Positions 37,601-52,600 of a stretch of 64,000 bases of DNA are shown here, one piece after another. Every line of letters starts with the position of its first letter. The first letter of the stretch is position 1. The DNA is taken from positions 36,666,716-36,730,715 of the forward strand of contig CAKAKS010000066.1 in NCBI GenBank assembly GCA_916700875.1, read 5' to 3'. The stretch is from Sebastes aleutianus (taxonomy: Eukaryota > Chordata > Actinopteri > Perciformes > Sebastidae). The notes under the pieces were generated by a model. It searched no databases, was not told the origin of the DNA, and saw only the letters and a list, made by a program, of their open reading frames with translations. A program made the position numbers and the translations under genes.

Positions 37601-40600
37601 ACTAAACTATAAATCGTTTAAACTCTGATCTGTCTTCACTCCGGTATAAAACTGCGCCGATCAGTCTGATCGGCGCAGCGTCCAATCAATAACTGATATC
37701 CAATGAGGGGGCGTGTCGGTCGGTGATAAACTTCCGTGGAGGAAACACTGGAGGATGCACTGGTGTATCCTCGCTCATAGCTCCTCCAGCAAGCCTCCTC
37801 GCTCCTCGATCCTCGCTCCTCGATGCGCATTTTATGAATTGGGGCGTCCTTCAAGATGGAGGAGTGAGATTGATTTCCGGGTCACAGCCGGAGGATCGAG
37901 GAGCGAGGAGACGAGGAGGCGAAAAATGCTGAAATGAGAAGGACCTACAGTCTATGTGAAGCATAAACTAAACACATCAGATGTGGCGAAGCCAGCTACC
38001 CAAATATCTTAACTACAAATAATATCACAACAATCAAACTCAATGAATCACATTAAACATATCAATACAGGTACATTCACAGAAGTTAAGTTGAACAGTC
38101 TTGCTGACTTAATATACATTAAATCATATTATTCAATATAATTAATAATTATTTTCATTTTATTGTCTTTTGAGCTTATGTACCATTATAATTTGGTGCC
38201 CAGTTATTATTAACATATATTTATAATGTGCAATTGCTAATAATGAAGTAAGCCCAGTACGTTACCAATCCATGGAGGAAAAGGTCCAATTCCATGTTTT
38301 GAAGTTGTGGTTCCAAGTCAAAGATGTTGTCTTTGCTGTGCTCAAATCCAGTGGTGCAGATTGGAGGGAAACTGGTCCAGTTCTGTTTCTACAGCTTGGT
38401 AGCTTGGTGCTGACTTCCTTGCTCTTGTTGCTTGAAGTTAGCTGGTCAAAAGGCAAGCTCTCGCGTCTTCTGCCTTAGAAGAAAGTTCCTTGTGTTTCTA
38501 TGTCTGTTTTCTAACAGGCCATAGATCAGAGAGCTTAGGTGGGGAGAGCAGCAGCTCCCCTGCCTTTTTCAGCAGGGCCAAAGGGAAAGAGGAAAGAGAG
38601 GAAGAAAGAAAAGAGAAAGAACAAAGGAGTGTCCTTTGCTTTTGTCCTGGCTGAATTTCACAAGTATGTGTAAATGAGTCATCATGCTACAGTAGCCAAT
38701 AGTTACTGAGCTGAGTCCATGGGTCAAGGATCATGTGACTGAGTTCACGTGGTCTCTTGCCACCCTCTTGAATGGTGAGTCCCAACAGTATACAGTATAT
38801 GTTACTGGGCCAGAGTAAATGAAGCTGCAAAAATGCATAAATGAAAGATTTCATTTCTGCCTAATAAACCCGTACACTTTTAGAGTGATTGGAATGATGC
38901 AGTTGCAGCCGAAAACCTTGAGTAAACCATATCACAACATCTGAACATCACCTGTGCACAGACTGATGTTGGAGAAGTTTTAGTAGAGGCATATATTATT
39001 TTATATCTATTATAAACATTATTTAATAATTATATTCCACTATTTCCCAATAGCTGGTAATTAATTAATACATTTCCAGGAAAAGAATACAAAGTTAGTT
39101 GATCTGTTTTATTTCCATGTCTGCTGATGAATCGATAATAATAATAAATGTCTTAAAAACCTCCCTGAATCATGACGTCAGCTACCAGGTTACATCTGTG
39201 GAGACAATCAGTCACCATAGTGATCACAAGTGTCTTCTATTAGTTTTGGTTTTCCACCTCAGATGAAGAGCAGCACACAGCCGCTTCTCAGCCTCAGGGC
39301 CCTATTTTAACCATTAGAGGATAGTTTAGCATATAATTATTAAATCATGTTTATAATAAAGTCATTTTAGATACATGTTGAGGTAAATATTAAGGTAATT
39401 TGGCAGTAATTCCAAAGAAATTTCAAATAGGTTACTTGTTAATTATCACCTAATTACCATGACATTTGCGGACCTGTAAAATGAAGTGTTACCAAATATT
39501 TTCCCTAATTTCAAATACTACATAATTGAAGAGTTTGAGCTCTGATTAGTTTGATTTCCCAGCATGCTGGGTGTCTCTAAACGGATCATAACTGAATGGG
39601 ATCCTGTCTAGCTAGTAAAATCTGTGTTATTAGTGTTAATAGCTCAAATTATTGGTTATTGTCTGTTCTTAGAAAATGTCTGTTTGCTGTGGGGAGTTCT
39701 CCAGAAAATCATGATGATGATACACAAGAAAAGTTTATTGGATGCACAGACACTGTGTGTTGCTCTCATGGAGCCTGGGGGATCTCTATTAGCCAATATG
39801 AGGACGGAAATCAACCAGCACAACCCAACACCAGTAGTGCTTTAGTGCTAGTCAGCCATGTGCTCTACAGGACTGTATATATATTTATACATTCAACACA
39901 ATGGTATCAAACTACAGTAATGTGTGAACACTGGATGCCAGATGTCCTCATGTGTAATATGAACGTGTCCGTTTCCAGACGACATCATTGAGAGACAGAT
40001 AGAGGAAGGTCTGATCTCTCCTGAGCTCAGAGAGAAGATCAGCTTCGTCCTGCTGAGGAAACATCGACACCAGACCAAGAAGCCCATCCACCGCTCGCTA
40101 GCTGACATCGGAAAGTCCAGCTCTTCCACCGGTGAGTGTCCAGTGTTGGAAATGATCATCTAGCTTTATATCTGAGAGAAACAATACATCATGGGACCAC
40201 TATGGTTAATAATACTACACACAGTGTTGGACAGCGTGCATTATGACATATCATAACAATTATCAAAGATTAGTCCATTTTCGTCCCATGTATATTAATG
40301 TGCAGCCTCTTAGAAACCCATCATGCATGTACTGGACTCACTTGGTAAATTAATGAACACAATGCAGTCAACAAGGCTCACATCCTCCACAAGGGACGTA
40401 TTAATGTTTGATGAGTTCATTACCGCTGTAGCATTTCCTCCTCACCTCCAGGCAGGACACATACTGCTATCACCTCCGACCGCTCGCTCACTGCTTGTGT
40501 CTGGTTCTGTTTCCCTTCTTGTTCCAGGTCGTAATGTGGGGCCCCGTGGTGGACCGGGTCTGGGACCAGGTCCAGGTCCAGGTCCAGGTCCAGGGCCGAT

Positions 40601-43600
40601 GGCCAACTTTAACCGATCCACAGAGGACCTCCGGATGAAACAGCAGTCTGCCAACTACGGTCGCCTGCGTGAGTGTTTGTCTCAACTTACATACTGTCTG
40701 TTTTGATGGTGTTCATGAAATCAGGGTTTGTGTTGTTCTCTGAAGGCAGATACTGATATGTTTAAAGGACTCAATGTAAGAATCAGAAACAGCTTGTTAA
40801 CAGCGACACCTGTGGCCGTTGAGTCAAAGACAGTCAGCGTCCTGTTGCTTGTGCTACGTAGACGCAAACGAGCATTGATCAAAACAGTGAGGCGACTCAC
40901 ACAAGACTGAACGTGACTGACCGCTAAAACCACAATATCACTGTATATTTCACATGCTTGGCAGTAATGTTAGCTCACCTGTCCAGTAGGAATTCTGCAA
41001 GCTTTTTGATTCCTAAAACCAACTGAAGGTCCCTCCATGAATCGAAGGTCGATGTTGAGTCTGAGTTGTGGTGGGGGGGGGCTGGTCATTTGTTGGCGTT
41101 AGCGGACTCCATTTCTAACCAACCGTTAGCTATGGTTACACAGTTTTAGCCCTGTAGCGGAGCTGAAATCATGGCACTCACGAGCACGCATGATGCACAT
41201 CTGTTGGATTTTCCCGGAAAAAAAAATGTCCCACATTCTTCACATTAAAGTCAGTCTACAGGCTGAGAGAGGAAACTCAGAAAGTCATGGTTAGGTTACA
41301 ACCTGTTCACACATTGGAAATAAAAAAAACGATTAAAAAATGTGTAAAAACTTACAGAGTCCCTTTAAAGGGATTCTATGTAAGTTTTATGTTATGGTGG
41401 GGTTATGTTATGTTAGAATCAGAAATGTCTTAAGTCAACGAAAGTCAGCGTCCTGTTGCTCAGTCCAACACACACTAACAAGCAAACATTTGACTTCTGA
41501 CTCCAATTTATAAGAGTTATTAAAGTAATCAAAATTCAAAGAGTGTGTAAAATAACCTTGAAGTACAGTAAGACGTTTATATAGCTCCTTTCTAGTCGTC
41601 CGACCACTCAAAGCACTTCACGTTACCTGTTAGCATTCACCCATTCATACATACATGTACCTAAATACCACAGGTATTTAGATTAGATCCTGATGGGATC
41701 AGGACCATCAGGATTTAAACACTCATTCACACCAGTTTGGGGTTCAGTATTTTACTCAAGGACCAGGCTCTGAAATTAACTTTTTTTACTTCCTGCCACT
41801 GTGGTAGGTAGTAGTTTTTTGTCTGCCATTCAGAAATTTTATCTGACACTTTTAAAATCTCTGCGCTAAATGAAGGAATATAAGATATACTTTGTTGTCC
41901 CACAGGGAAATTTGTCTTGGGCTCCAGGCCACTGCATCACACAACATACCAAAGTCACAATGTACATACACACGTAAAACATTGATCATACATACACTCA
42001 TACATGAATGTGCTTAAATTCACATGGTGAGTGTGAGACAGTAGTTCTTTAAAATGATAAAAGGTAATAAAAGACAATAGTTTTAAATACTAAGACCAGG
42101 TATAATCATACCAGATAATAAATAATCTATTTACGATATATTAGTTCTCAATAAAATCATATCATATAATACTAGACCTATTTATTGCTGTTTAATATTT
42201 TGATGGACGATGGAATGAATGAATGTTTGTAACTATACTGGAAAAACAAAGTTTGGAAACTTGTGTTTGGTGGATTATTTATCTGTTGTTACAATGCTAA
42301 TTGGCATTGTATTTTACATAGTTGGAAAGCCTGTTTATTTACCTTCGCAATGATGTCCAACTTGTAAGGATCATGTATTTGTGGGATGCGCAGCACAGCT
42401 GATTATGTGGGTAGCGCCCAAGAAAAATGTTCCAAAATGCTCTGCCAATGGTAAACAGTGTATTCTCATAAGGCTACCAGGAAGCCTGCAATGACTGCCC
42501 TTCACCGTCAGGCCCGTTGGCGCTGGTGTCGACAACACAGACAATGGAACCTGAACATGTGGGGGAATGTCATGTTCAGTGATGAGTCCAGGTCTGTCTG
42601 CGAAAGTTGGATGGCAGGGTCAAAGTATGGAGACGACGTGGAGAACGCTATGCTGATGGAGTAACAGCTTTTGGTGGGGGCAGTGCTGCGCCATCCCACA
42701 GCAACCTGTGACCAGGTTGGTGACCAGCATGAGGAGGAGGTGCCAGGCTGTTGTGGCTGCGTATGGATCTTCCACCGCTACTGAGGCTCCTGACGGTGTA
42801 TTAAATGAATAAAGTGTAAAATATCCAATATGTCTTGTTTGTTCCTTGTTACTGATAGAGAGTTCAATCATCCAATCCACCAAACAACTCAAAACAAGAG
42901 TCAACACCAACAGGAGAATACTCTGTTTACCATTGACAGAGCATTTTAGAACATTTTTCTTGGGCGCTACCCACATAATCAGCTGGGCTGCTCATCCCAC
43001 AAATGCATGATCCTTACAAGTTGGACATCATTGTGAAGGTAAATAAACATGCTTTCCAACAATGTAAAATACAATGCCAATTAGCATTGTAACAACAGAG
43101 AAATAATCCATCAAACACAAGTTTCTGAACTTTCTTTTTCCAGTTTATATAGCATGTAATTAAGATGTTATAACTGTTGTTGTTGTTGTTGTTTTGCATC
43201 CAGGTCACGCCCAGAGTCGGAGTATGAATGATATTGCAGATACTCCCAGCACAGACCAGGTGATGACTTCAACCTTCTGCATACTTACACATTATCAGAG
43301 AGTGACCAACATTTCCTCAAAGCAAGCGTGTTTTATATTTTTATCATTAAAGTCATGTTCCTATCTTATATAATGTAAATATCAAAATGTCTGTTTATCT
43401 GCATGGACGCCGTCTCTAGAGTCTTTACTCATTTTCCACTTTGTTGCTCTCCATTACTGCTGAGATTACCCGCCTCATGTCTCCGTGAGGCGCTGTGTTG
43501 TGTTCAATTGATGCTCCGTCCTATAAGTGTCATCAATCTGTCACTGCTGTTGCCAGTGACGGTGACAGCGAGCGATAGAGGAAGCGTGCAAACACATAAC

Positions 43601-46600
43601 TCATTTGTGCAGTAACGTGGCTTAAACCCGGTGACACATGCTTGGACCGATACGAGGGCTTCTGTTGTAGCTCAGATCAGGCCGCCGGGCTTTAAAACAG
43701 ACAGGTCAGGATTAAGTGTCATTCACAGTGATGACTAATGTACAAAAATAAATGAATGAGAATTTGTTGAGGAGCGTCTGATGCAGGCTGTGAACTTCAT
43801 TTGTTAGTGTGACTGTGAGGACGAGCGCTGCTTGTCCAGTTCCCAGTATCCCCGTTATGAGTAGTGGGCTGGATGAACTACAGTAGGTCACATGTGACCG
43901 TTTGTTACTGCGTGTGTTTGTGTGTGTGGGTCAATACTGAACTGGAAACAACAAGAACATTGTCCGGTCCGCGTGCTCGGCCCTCACATGGAGCCACAGA
44001 TTGGGGTTATTGGCGAGGCTCTCCATCACCGAGTGTTATTGTGCTGCCGTCCAATTTCCCACCACACCTTTACACGCAATCAGACGGGTAAGGTCAGCTC
44101 GCCGCCCCTCTCTCAGTCACAGCCGTGTCAGCCTGCGGTGGTTTTACAGCTCTGATTGCTGTGTCGTGAGGTTTAATGCTCATGGAACAACGCAGGGTTG
44201 TTATCTAGCAAATGTCTGGCGATCCAACGACGCCCTCCCAGACTTCTCCGCCATGTTTAGAGATGAAACTTTAATGATCCCTGCAGGGAGATCCAGTCAT
44301 TGCAGCTACAAATATAGGGCTGCAACTAATAGTTATATTTACCATTGATTTTTTTTTTTTTCTCGCATTTTTTTCTATAAAATGTCAGAAGATAGTAAAA
44401 AAGTTTCACTTTATTGTCACATGTGACAGCAGAACAGCAGCATATAATCACATTTGAGAAAATTGAATCAGTGCTCGCTGTACATTATCCCGTTTATTAC
44501 ACGGTTACTTACTGAAGAAATCAATAATTTGACACGAAAATGGTCCTCCAGAGTCCGACATCAAAATTGTGCCTATAGCAAAGGTCTGTTATACATAGCA
44601 ACGGTCTGTTATACGTAGCAGCGGTCTGTTATACGTAGCAAGAGTCTGTTATATGTAGCAATGGTCTGTTATACGTAGCAGCAGTCTGTTATGCGTAGCA
44701 ACGGTCTGTTATACGTAGCAATGGTCTGTTATACGTAGCAACGGTCTGTTATACGTAGCAACGGTCTGTTATACGTAGCAACGGTCTGTTATACGTAGCA
44801 GCAGTCTGTTATACGTAGCAGCAGTCTGTTATACGTAGCAACGGGCTGTTATACATAGCAGCAGTCTGTTATACATAGCAATGGTCTTTTATATGTAGCA
44901 ACGGTCTGTTATATATAGCAACAGTCTGCTATACATAGAAACGGTCTGTTATACGTAGCAACAGTCTGCTATACATAGCAACGGTCTGTTATATGTAGCA
45001 ATGGTCGGTTATACATAGCAACGGTCTGCTATACGTAGCAACGGTCTGTCATACATAACAACGGTCTGCTAAACATAGAAACGATCTGTTATACGTAGGA
45101 ACGGTCTGTTATACGTAGCAACGGTCTGCTATACGTAGTAACGGTCTGTTATAAGTAGCAACGGTCTGTTATACGTAGCAATGGTCTGCTATACGTAGCA
45201 ACGGTCTGTTATAAGTCGCAACAGTCTGTTATACATAGCAGCAGTCTGTTATACAGAGCAACGGTCTGTTATATGTAGCAACGATCTGTTATACATAGCA
45301 ACGGTCTGCTATACATAGAAACGATCTGTTATACGTAGCAACAGTCTGCTATACGTAGCAACAGTCTGCTATACGTAGCAACGGTCTGTTATACATAGCA
45401 ATGGTCTGCTATACATAGAAACGGTCTGTTATAAGTAGTAACGGTCTGTTATACGTAGCAACGGTCTGCTATACGTAGAAACGGTCTGTTATATATAGCA
45501 ACGTTCTGCTCTACGTAGCAACGGTCTGCTCTACGTAGCAACGGACTGTTATAAGTAGCAACGGTCTGTTATACGTAGCAACGGTCTGTTATACGTAGCA
45601 GCAGTCTGCTATACGTAGCAACGGTCTACTATACGTAGCAATAGTCTGTTATACGTAGCAACGGTCTGTTTTAAGAAGCAACGGTCTGTTATACGTAGCA
45701 ACGGTCTACTATAAATAGCAACGATCTGCTATATATAGCAACAGTCTGTTATACGTAGCATCGGTCTGCTATACGTAGCAATGGTCTGTTATACGTAGCA
45801 ATGGTCTGTTATACGTAGCAACGGTCTGCTATATGTAGCAACAGTCTGCTATATTTAGCAACTGTCTGTTATACGTAGCTTTGGTCTGCTATACGTAACA
45901 ACGGTCTGCTATACGTAGCAACGGTCTACTATACGTAGCAATAGTCTGTTATACATAGCAACGGTCTGTTTTAAGAAGCAACGGAATGTTTCACATAGCA
46001 ACGGTCTGTTATACATAGCAACGGTCTGTTATACGTAGCAGCAGTCTGTTATACATAGCAACGATCTGCTATATGTAGCAACGGTCTCCTATACATAGCA
46101 ACGGTATGTTTCACATAGCAACGGTCTGTTATACTTAGCAACGGTCTGTTATACGTAGCAACGGTTTGCTATACATAGCAACGATCTGCTATATGTAGCA
46201 ACGGTGTGCTATATGTAGCAACAGTCTGCTATATGTAGCAACGGTCTGCTATACATAGCAATGGTCTGTTATACGTAGCAACGTTCTGTTTCACATAGCA
46301 ACGGTCTGTTATACGTAGCAACGGTCTGCTTTATGTAGCAATGGTCTGTTATACGTAGCAACGGTCTGCTATACATAGCAACGGTCTGCTATATGTAGCA
46401 ACGGTCTGTCATACCTAGCAACTGTCTGCTATACGTAGCAACGGTCTGTTTCATATAGCAACAGTCTGCTATACCTAGCAATGGTCTGTTAGACGTAGCA
46501 ACTGTCTGTTATAAGTAGCAACGGTCTGCTATACGTAGCAACGGTCTGTTTTCGTAGCAACGGTCTGTTATACGTTGCAACGGTCTGTTATACGTAGCAA

Positions 46601-49600
46601 CGGTCTGCTATACATAGCAACGGTCTGCTTTATGTAGCAACGGTCTGTTATACGTAGCAACGGTCTGCTATACATAGCAACGGTCTGCTTCATATAGCAA
46701 GGGTCTGTTATACGTAGCAATGGTCTGTTATACATAGCAACGGTCTGCTTCATATAGCAAGGGTCTGTTATACATAGCAACTGTCTGTTATACGTAGCAA
46801 CGGTCTGCTATATGTAGCAACGGTCTGCTATACATAGCAACGGTCTGTTATACGTAGCAATGGTCTGTTTCACATAGCAACGGTCTGTTTTACGTAGAAG
46901 CGGTCTGTTATACGTAGCAACGGACTGTTATAAGTAGCAACGGTCTTTTATACATAGCAACGGCCTGCTATACGTAGCAACGGTCTGCTATACGTAGCAA
47001 CGGTCTGTTGCTATGTGAAACAGACTCTTGTTACGTAGCAAGGGTCTGTTTCACATAGCAACGGTCTGTTATACGTAGCAACAGTCTGTTATACGTAGCA
47101 ACGGTCTGTTATACGTAGCAACGGTCTGTTTCACATAGCAACGGTCTTTTATACGTAGCAACGGTTTGTTATACGTAGCAACGGTCTGTTATAAGTAGTA
47201 ACGGTCTGTTATACGTAGTAACGGCCTGCTATACGTAGCAAGGGTCTGTTTCACATAGCAACGGTCTGTTATACGTAGCAACGGTCTGTTATACGTAGCA
47301 ACGGTCTGCTATACGTAGCAACGGTCTGTTTCACATAGCAACGGTCTGTTATACGTAGCAACGGTCTGTTATACGTAGCAACGGTCTGCTATACATAGCA
47401 ACGATCTGCTATATGTAGCAACGGTCTGCTATCCGTAGCAACGGTCTGTTATATGTAGCAACGGTCTGCTATACAAAGTAGCGGTCTGCTCTACGTAGCA
47501 ACGGTCTGCTATACGTAGCAACGGTCTGTTATACGTAGCAACGGTCTGCTATATGTAGCAACAGTCTGCTATACATAGCAACGGTCTGTTATACGTAGCA
47601 ACGTTCTGTTTCACATAGCAACGGTCTGTTATACGTAGCAACGGTCTGTTATACGTAGCAATGGTCTTTTATACCTAGCAAATGTCTGCTATACGTAGCA
47701 ACGGTCTGTTATACGTAGCAACGGTCTGTTTCATATAGCAACAGTCTGCTATACCTAGCAACGGTCTGCTATACGTAGCAACGGTCTGTTTTCGTAGCAA
47801 CGGTCTGTTATACGTAGCAACAGTCTGCTATACATAGCAACGGTTTGCTATATGTAGCAACGGTCTGTTATACGTAACAACGGTCTGTTTCACATAGTAA
47901 CTGTCTGTTATACGTAGCAACGGTCTGCTATACGTAGCAAGGGTCTGTTATACGTAGCAACGGTCTGTTATACGTAGCAACGGTCTGTTATACGTAGCAA
48001 CGGTCTGTTATACGTAACAACGGTCTGATTCACATAGCAACGGTTTGTTATAAGTAGCAACGGTCTGTTATACGTAGCAACGGCCTGCTATACGTAGCAA
48101 GGGTCTGTTTCACATAGCAACGGTCTGTTATACGTAGCAACGGTGTGTTATACGTAGCAACAGTCTGCTATACGTAGCAACGGTCTGCTATACGTAGCAA
48201 CGGTCTGCTATACGTAGCAACGGTCTGTTTCACATAGCAACGGTCTGTTATAAGTAGCAACGGTCTGTTATACGCAGCAACGGCCTGCTATATGTAGCAA
48301 CGGTCTGTTATACGTAGGAACGGTGTGTTTCATATAGCAACAGTCTGTTATACGTAGCAACTGTCTGTTATAAGTATCAACGGTCTGTTATACGTAGCAA
48401 CGGTCTGCTATACTTAGCAACGGTCTGCTATGCGTAGCAACGGTGTGTTTCATATAGCAACAGTCTGTTATACGTAGCAACTGTCTGTTATAAGTAGCAA
48501 GGGTCTGTTTCACATAGCAACGGTCTGTTATACGTAGCAACGGCCTGCTATACGTAGCAAGGGTCTGTTTCACATAGCAACGGTCTGTTATACGTAGCAA
48601 CGGTGTGTTATACGTAGCAACAGTCTGCTATACGTAGCAACGGTCTGCTATACGTAGCAACGGTCTGTTTCACATAGCAACGGTCTGTTATAAGTAGCAA
48701 CGGTCTGTTATACGTAGCAACGGCCTGCTATATGTAGCAACGGTCTGTTATACGTAGCAACGGTGTGTTTCATATAGCAACAGTCTGTTATACGTAGCAA
48801 CTGTCTGTTATAAGTATCAACGGTCTGTTATACGTAGCAACGGTCTGCTATACTTAGCAACGGTCTGCTATGCTTAGCAACGGTGTGTTTCATATAGCAA
48901 CAGTCTGTTATACGTAGCAACTGTCTGTTATAAGTATCCACGGTCTGTTATACGTAGCAACGGTCTGCTATACTTAGCAACGGTCTGTTATACGTAGCAA
49001 CGGTGTGTTTCATATAGCAACAGTCTGTTATACGTAGCAACTGTCTGTTATAAGTATCAACGGTCTGTTATACGTAGCAACGGTCTGCTATACTTAGCAA
49101 CGGTCTGCTATACGTAGCAACGGTCTTCTATCCATAGCAACGGTCTGTTATACGTAGCAACGGTCTGCTATACGTAGCAACGGTCTGCTTTATGTAGCAA
49201 CGGTCTGTTATACATAGCAACGGTCTGTTTCACAAAGCAACTGTCTGTTATACGTAGCAACGGTCTGTTATACGTAGCAACGGTCTGTTATACGTATCAC
49301 CGGCCTGTTATACGTAGCAACGGTCTGTTATACGTAGCAACGGTCTGTTTACGTAGCAACGGTCTTTTATAAGTAGCAACGGTCTGTTATACGTAGCAAC
49401 GGTCTGTTATACGTAGCAACAGTCTGCTATACGTAGCAACGGTCTGTTATACGTAGCAACAGTCTGCTATACGTAGCAACGGTCTGTTATACATAGCAAT
49501 GGTCTGCTATACATAGAAACGGTCTGTTATAAGTAGCAACGGTCTGTTATACGTAGCAACGGTCTGCTATACGTAGAAACGGTCTGTTATATATAGCAAC

Positions 49601-52600
49601 GTTCTGCTCTACGTAGCAACGGTCTGCTCTACGTAGCAACGGACTGTTATAAGTAGCAACGGTCTGTTATACGTAGCAACGGTCTGTTATACGTAGCAGC
49701 AGTCTGCTATACGTAGCAACGGTCTACTATACGTAGCAATAGTCTGTTATACGTAGCAACGGTCTGTTTTAAGAAGCAACGGTCTGTTATACGTAGCAAC
49801 GGTCTACTATAAATAGCAACGATCTGCTATATATAGCAACAGTCTGTTATACGTAGCATCGGTCTGCTATACGTAGCAATGGTCTGTTATACGTAGCAAT
49901 GGTCTGTTATACGTAGCAACGGTCTGCTATATGTAGCAACAGTCTGCTATATTTAGCAACTGTCTGTTATACGTAGCTTTGGTCTGCTATACGTAACAAC
50001 GGTCTGCTATACGTAGCAACGGTCTACTATACGTAGCAATAGTCTGTTATACATAGCAACGGTCTGTTTTAAGAAGCAACGGAATGTTTCACATAGCAAC
50101 GGTCTGTTATACATAGCAACGGTCTGTTATACGTAGCAGCAGTCTGTTATACATAGCAACGATCTGCTATATGTAGCAACGGTCTCCTATACATAGCAAC
50201 GGTATGTTTCACATAGCAACGGTCTGTTATACTTAGCAACGGTCTGTTATACGTAGCAACGGTTTGCTATACTTAGCAACGGTCTGCTATGCGTAGCAAC
50301 GGTGTGTTTCATATAGCAACAGTCTGTTATACGTAGCAACTGTCTGTTATAAGTAGCAAGGGTCTGTTTCACATAGCAACGGTCTGTTATACGTAGCAAC
50401 GGCCTGCTATACGTAGCAAGGGTCTGTTTCACATAGCAACGGTCTGTTATACGTAGCAACGGTGTGTTATACGTAGCAACAGTCTGCTATACGTAGCAAC
50501 GGTCTGCTATACGTAGCAACGGTCTGTTTCACATAGCAACGGTCTGTTATAAGTAGCAACGGTCTGTTATACGTAGCAACGGCCTGCTATATGTAGCAAC
50601 GGTCTGTTATACGTAGCAACGGTGTGTTTCATATAGCAACAGTCTGTTATACGTAGCAACTGTCTGTTATAAGTATCAACGGTCTGTTATACGTAGCAAC
50701 GGTCTGCTATACTTAGCAACGGTCTGCTATGCTTAGCAACGGTGTGTTTCATATAGCAACAGTCTGTTATACGTAGCAACTGTCTGTTATAAGTATCCAC
50801 GGTCTGTTATACGTAGCAACGGTCTGCTATACTTAGCAACGGTCTGTTATACGTAGCAACGGTGTGTTTTATATAGCAACAGTCTGTTATACGTAGCAAC
50901 TGTCTGTTATAAGTATCAACGGTCTGTTATACGTAGCAACGGTCTGCTATACTTAGCAACGGTCTGCTATACGTAGCAACGGTCTTCTATCCATAGCAAC
51001 GGTCTGTTATACGTAGCAACGGTCTGTTATACGTAGCAACGGTCTGTTTCACAAAGCAACTGTCTGTTATACGTAGCAACGGTCTGTTATACGTAGCAAC
51101 GGTCTGTTATACGTATCACCGGCCTGTTATACGTAGCAACGGTCTGTTATACGTAGCAACGGTCTGTTTACGTAGCAACGGTCTTTTATAAGTAGCAACG
51201 GTCTGTTATACGTAGCAACGGTCTGTTATACGTAGCAACAGTCTGCTATACGTAGCAACGGTCTGTTATACATAGCAATGGTCTGCTATACATAGAAACG
51301 GTCTGTTATAAGTAGCAACGGTCTGTTATACGTAGCAACGGTCTGCTATACGTAGAAACGGTCTGTTATATATAGCAACGTTCTGCTCTACGTAGCAACG
51401 GTCTGCTCTACGTAGCAACGGACTGTTATAAGTAGCAACGGTCTGTTATACGTAGCAACGGTCTGTTATACGTAGCAGCAGTCTGCTATACGTAGCAACG
51501 GTCTACTATACGTAGCAATAGTCTGTTATACGTAGCAACGGTCTGTTTTAAGAAGCAACGGTCTGTTATACGTAGCAACGGTCTACTATAAATAGCAACG
51601 ATCTGCTATATATAGCAACAGTCTGTTATACGTAGCATCGGTCTGCTATACGTAGCAATGGTCTGTTATACGTAGCAATGGTCTGTTATACGTAGCAACG
51701 GTCTGCTATATGTAGCAACAGTCTGCTATATTTAGCAACTGTCTGTTATACGTAGCTTTGGTCTGCTATACGTAACAACGGTCTGCTATACGTAGCAACG
51801 GTCTACTATACGTAGCAATAGTCTGTTATACATAGCAACGGTCTGTTTTAAGAAGCAACGGAATGTTTCACATAGCAACGGTCTGTTATACATAGCAACG
51901 GTCTGTTATACGTAGCAGCAGTCTGTTATACATAGCAACGATCTGCTATATGTAGCAACGGTCTCCTATACATAGCAACGGTATGTTTCACATAGCAACG
52001 GTCTGTTATACTTAGCAACGGTCTGTTATACGTAGCAACGGTTTGCTATACATAGCAACGGTCTGCTTTATGTAGCAACGGTCTGTTATACGTAGCAACG
52101 GTCTGCTATACATAGCAACGGTCTGCTTCATATAGCAAGGGTCTGTTATACGTAGCAATGGTCTGTTATACATAGCAACGGTCTGCTTCATATAGCAAGG
52201 GTCTGTTATACATAGCAACTGTCTGTTATACGTAGCAACGGTCTGCTATATGTAGCAACGGTCTGCTATACATAGCAACAGTCTGTTATACGTAGCAATG
52301 GTCTGTTTCACATAGCAACGGTCTGTTTTACGTAGAAGCGGTCTGTTATACGTAGCAACGGACTGTTATAAGTAGCAACGGTCTTTTATACATAGCAACG
52401 GCCTGCTATACGTAGCAACGGTCTGCTATACATAGCAACGGTCTGTTGCTATGTGAAACAGACTCTTGTTACGTAGCAAGGGTCTGTTTCACATAGCAAC
52501 GGTCTGTTATACGTAGCAACAGTCTGTTATACGTAGCAACGGTCTGTTATACGTAGCAACGGTCTGTTTCACATAGCAACGGTCTTTTATACGTAGCAAC

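Noticed and set aside
42458..42664. Intact Tc1 transposase
   Set aside because: Only short pieces in shifted frames remain and the catalytic middle is deleted.
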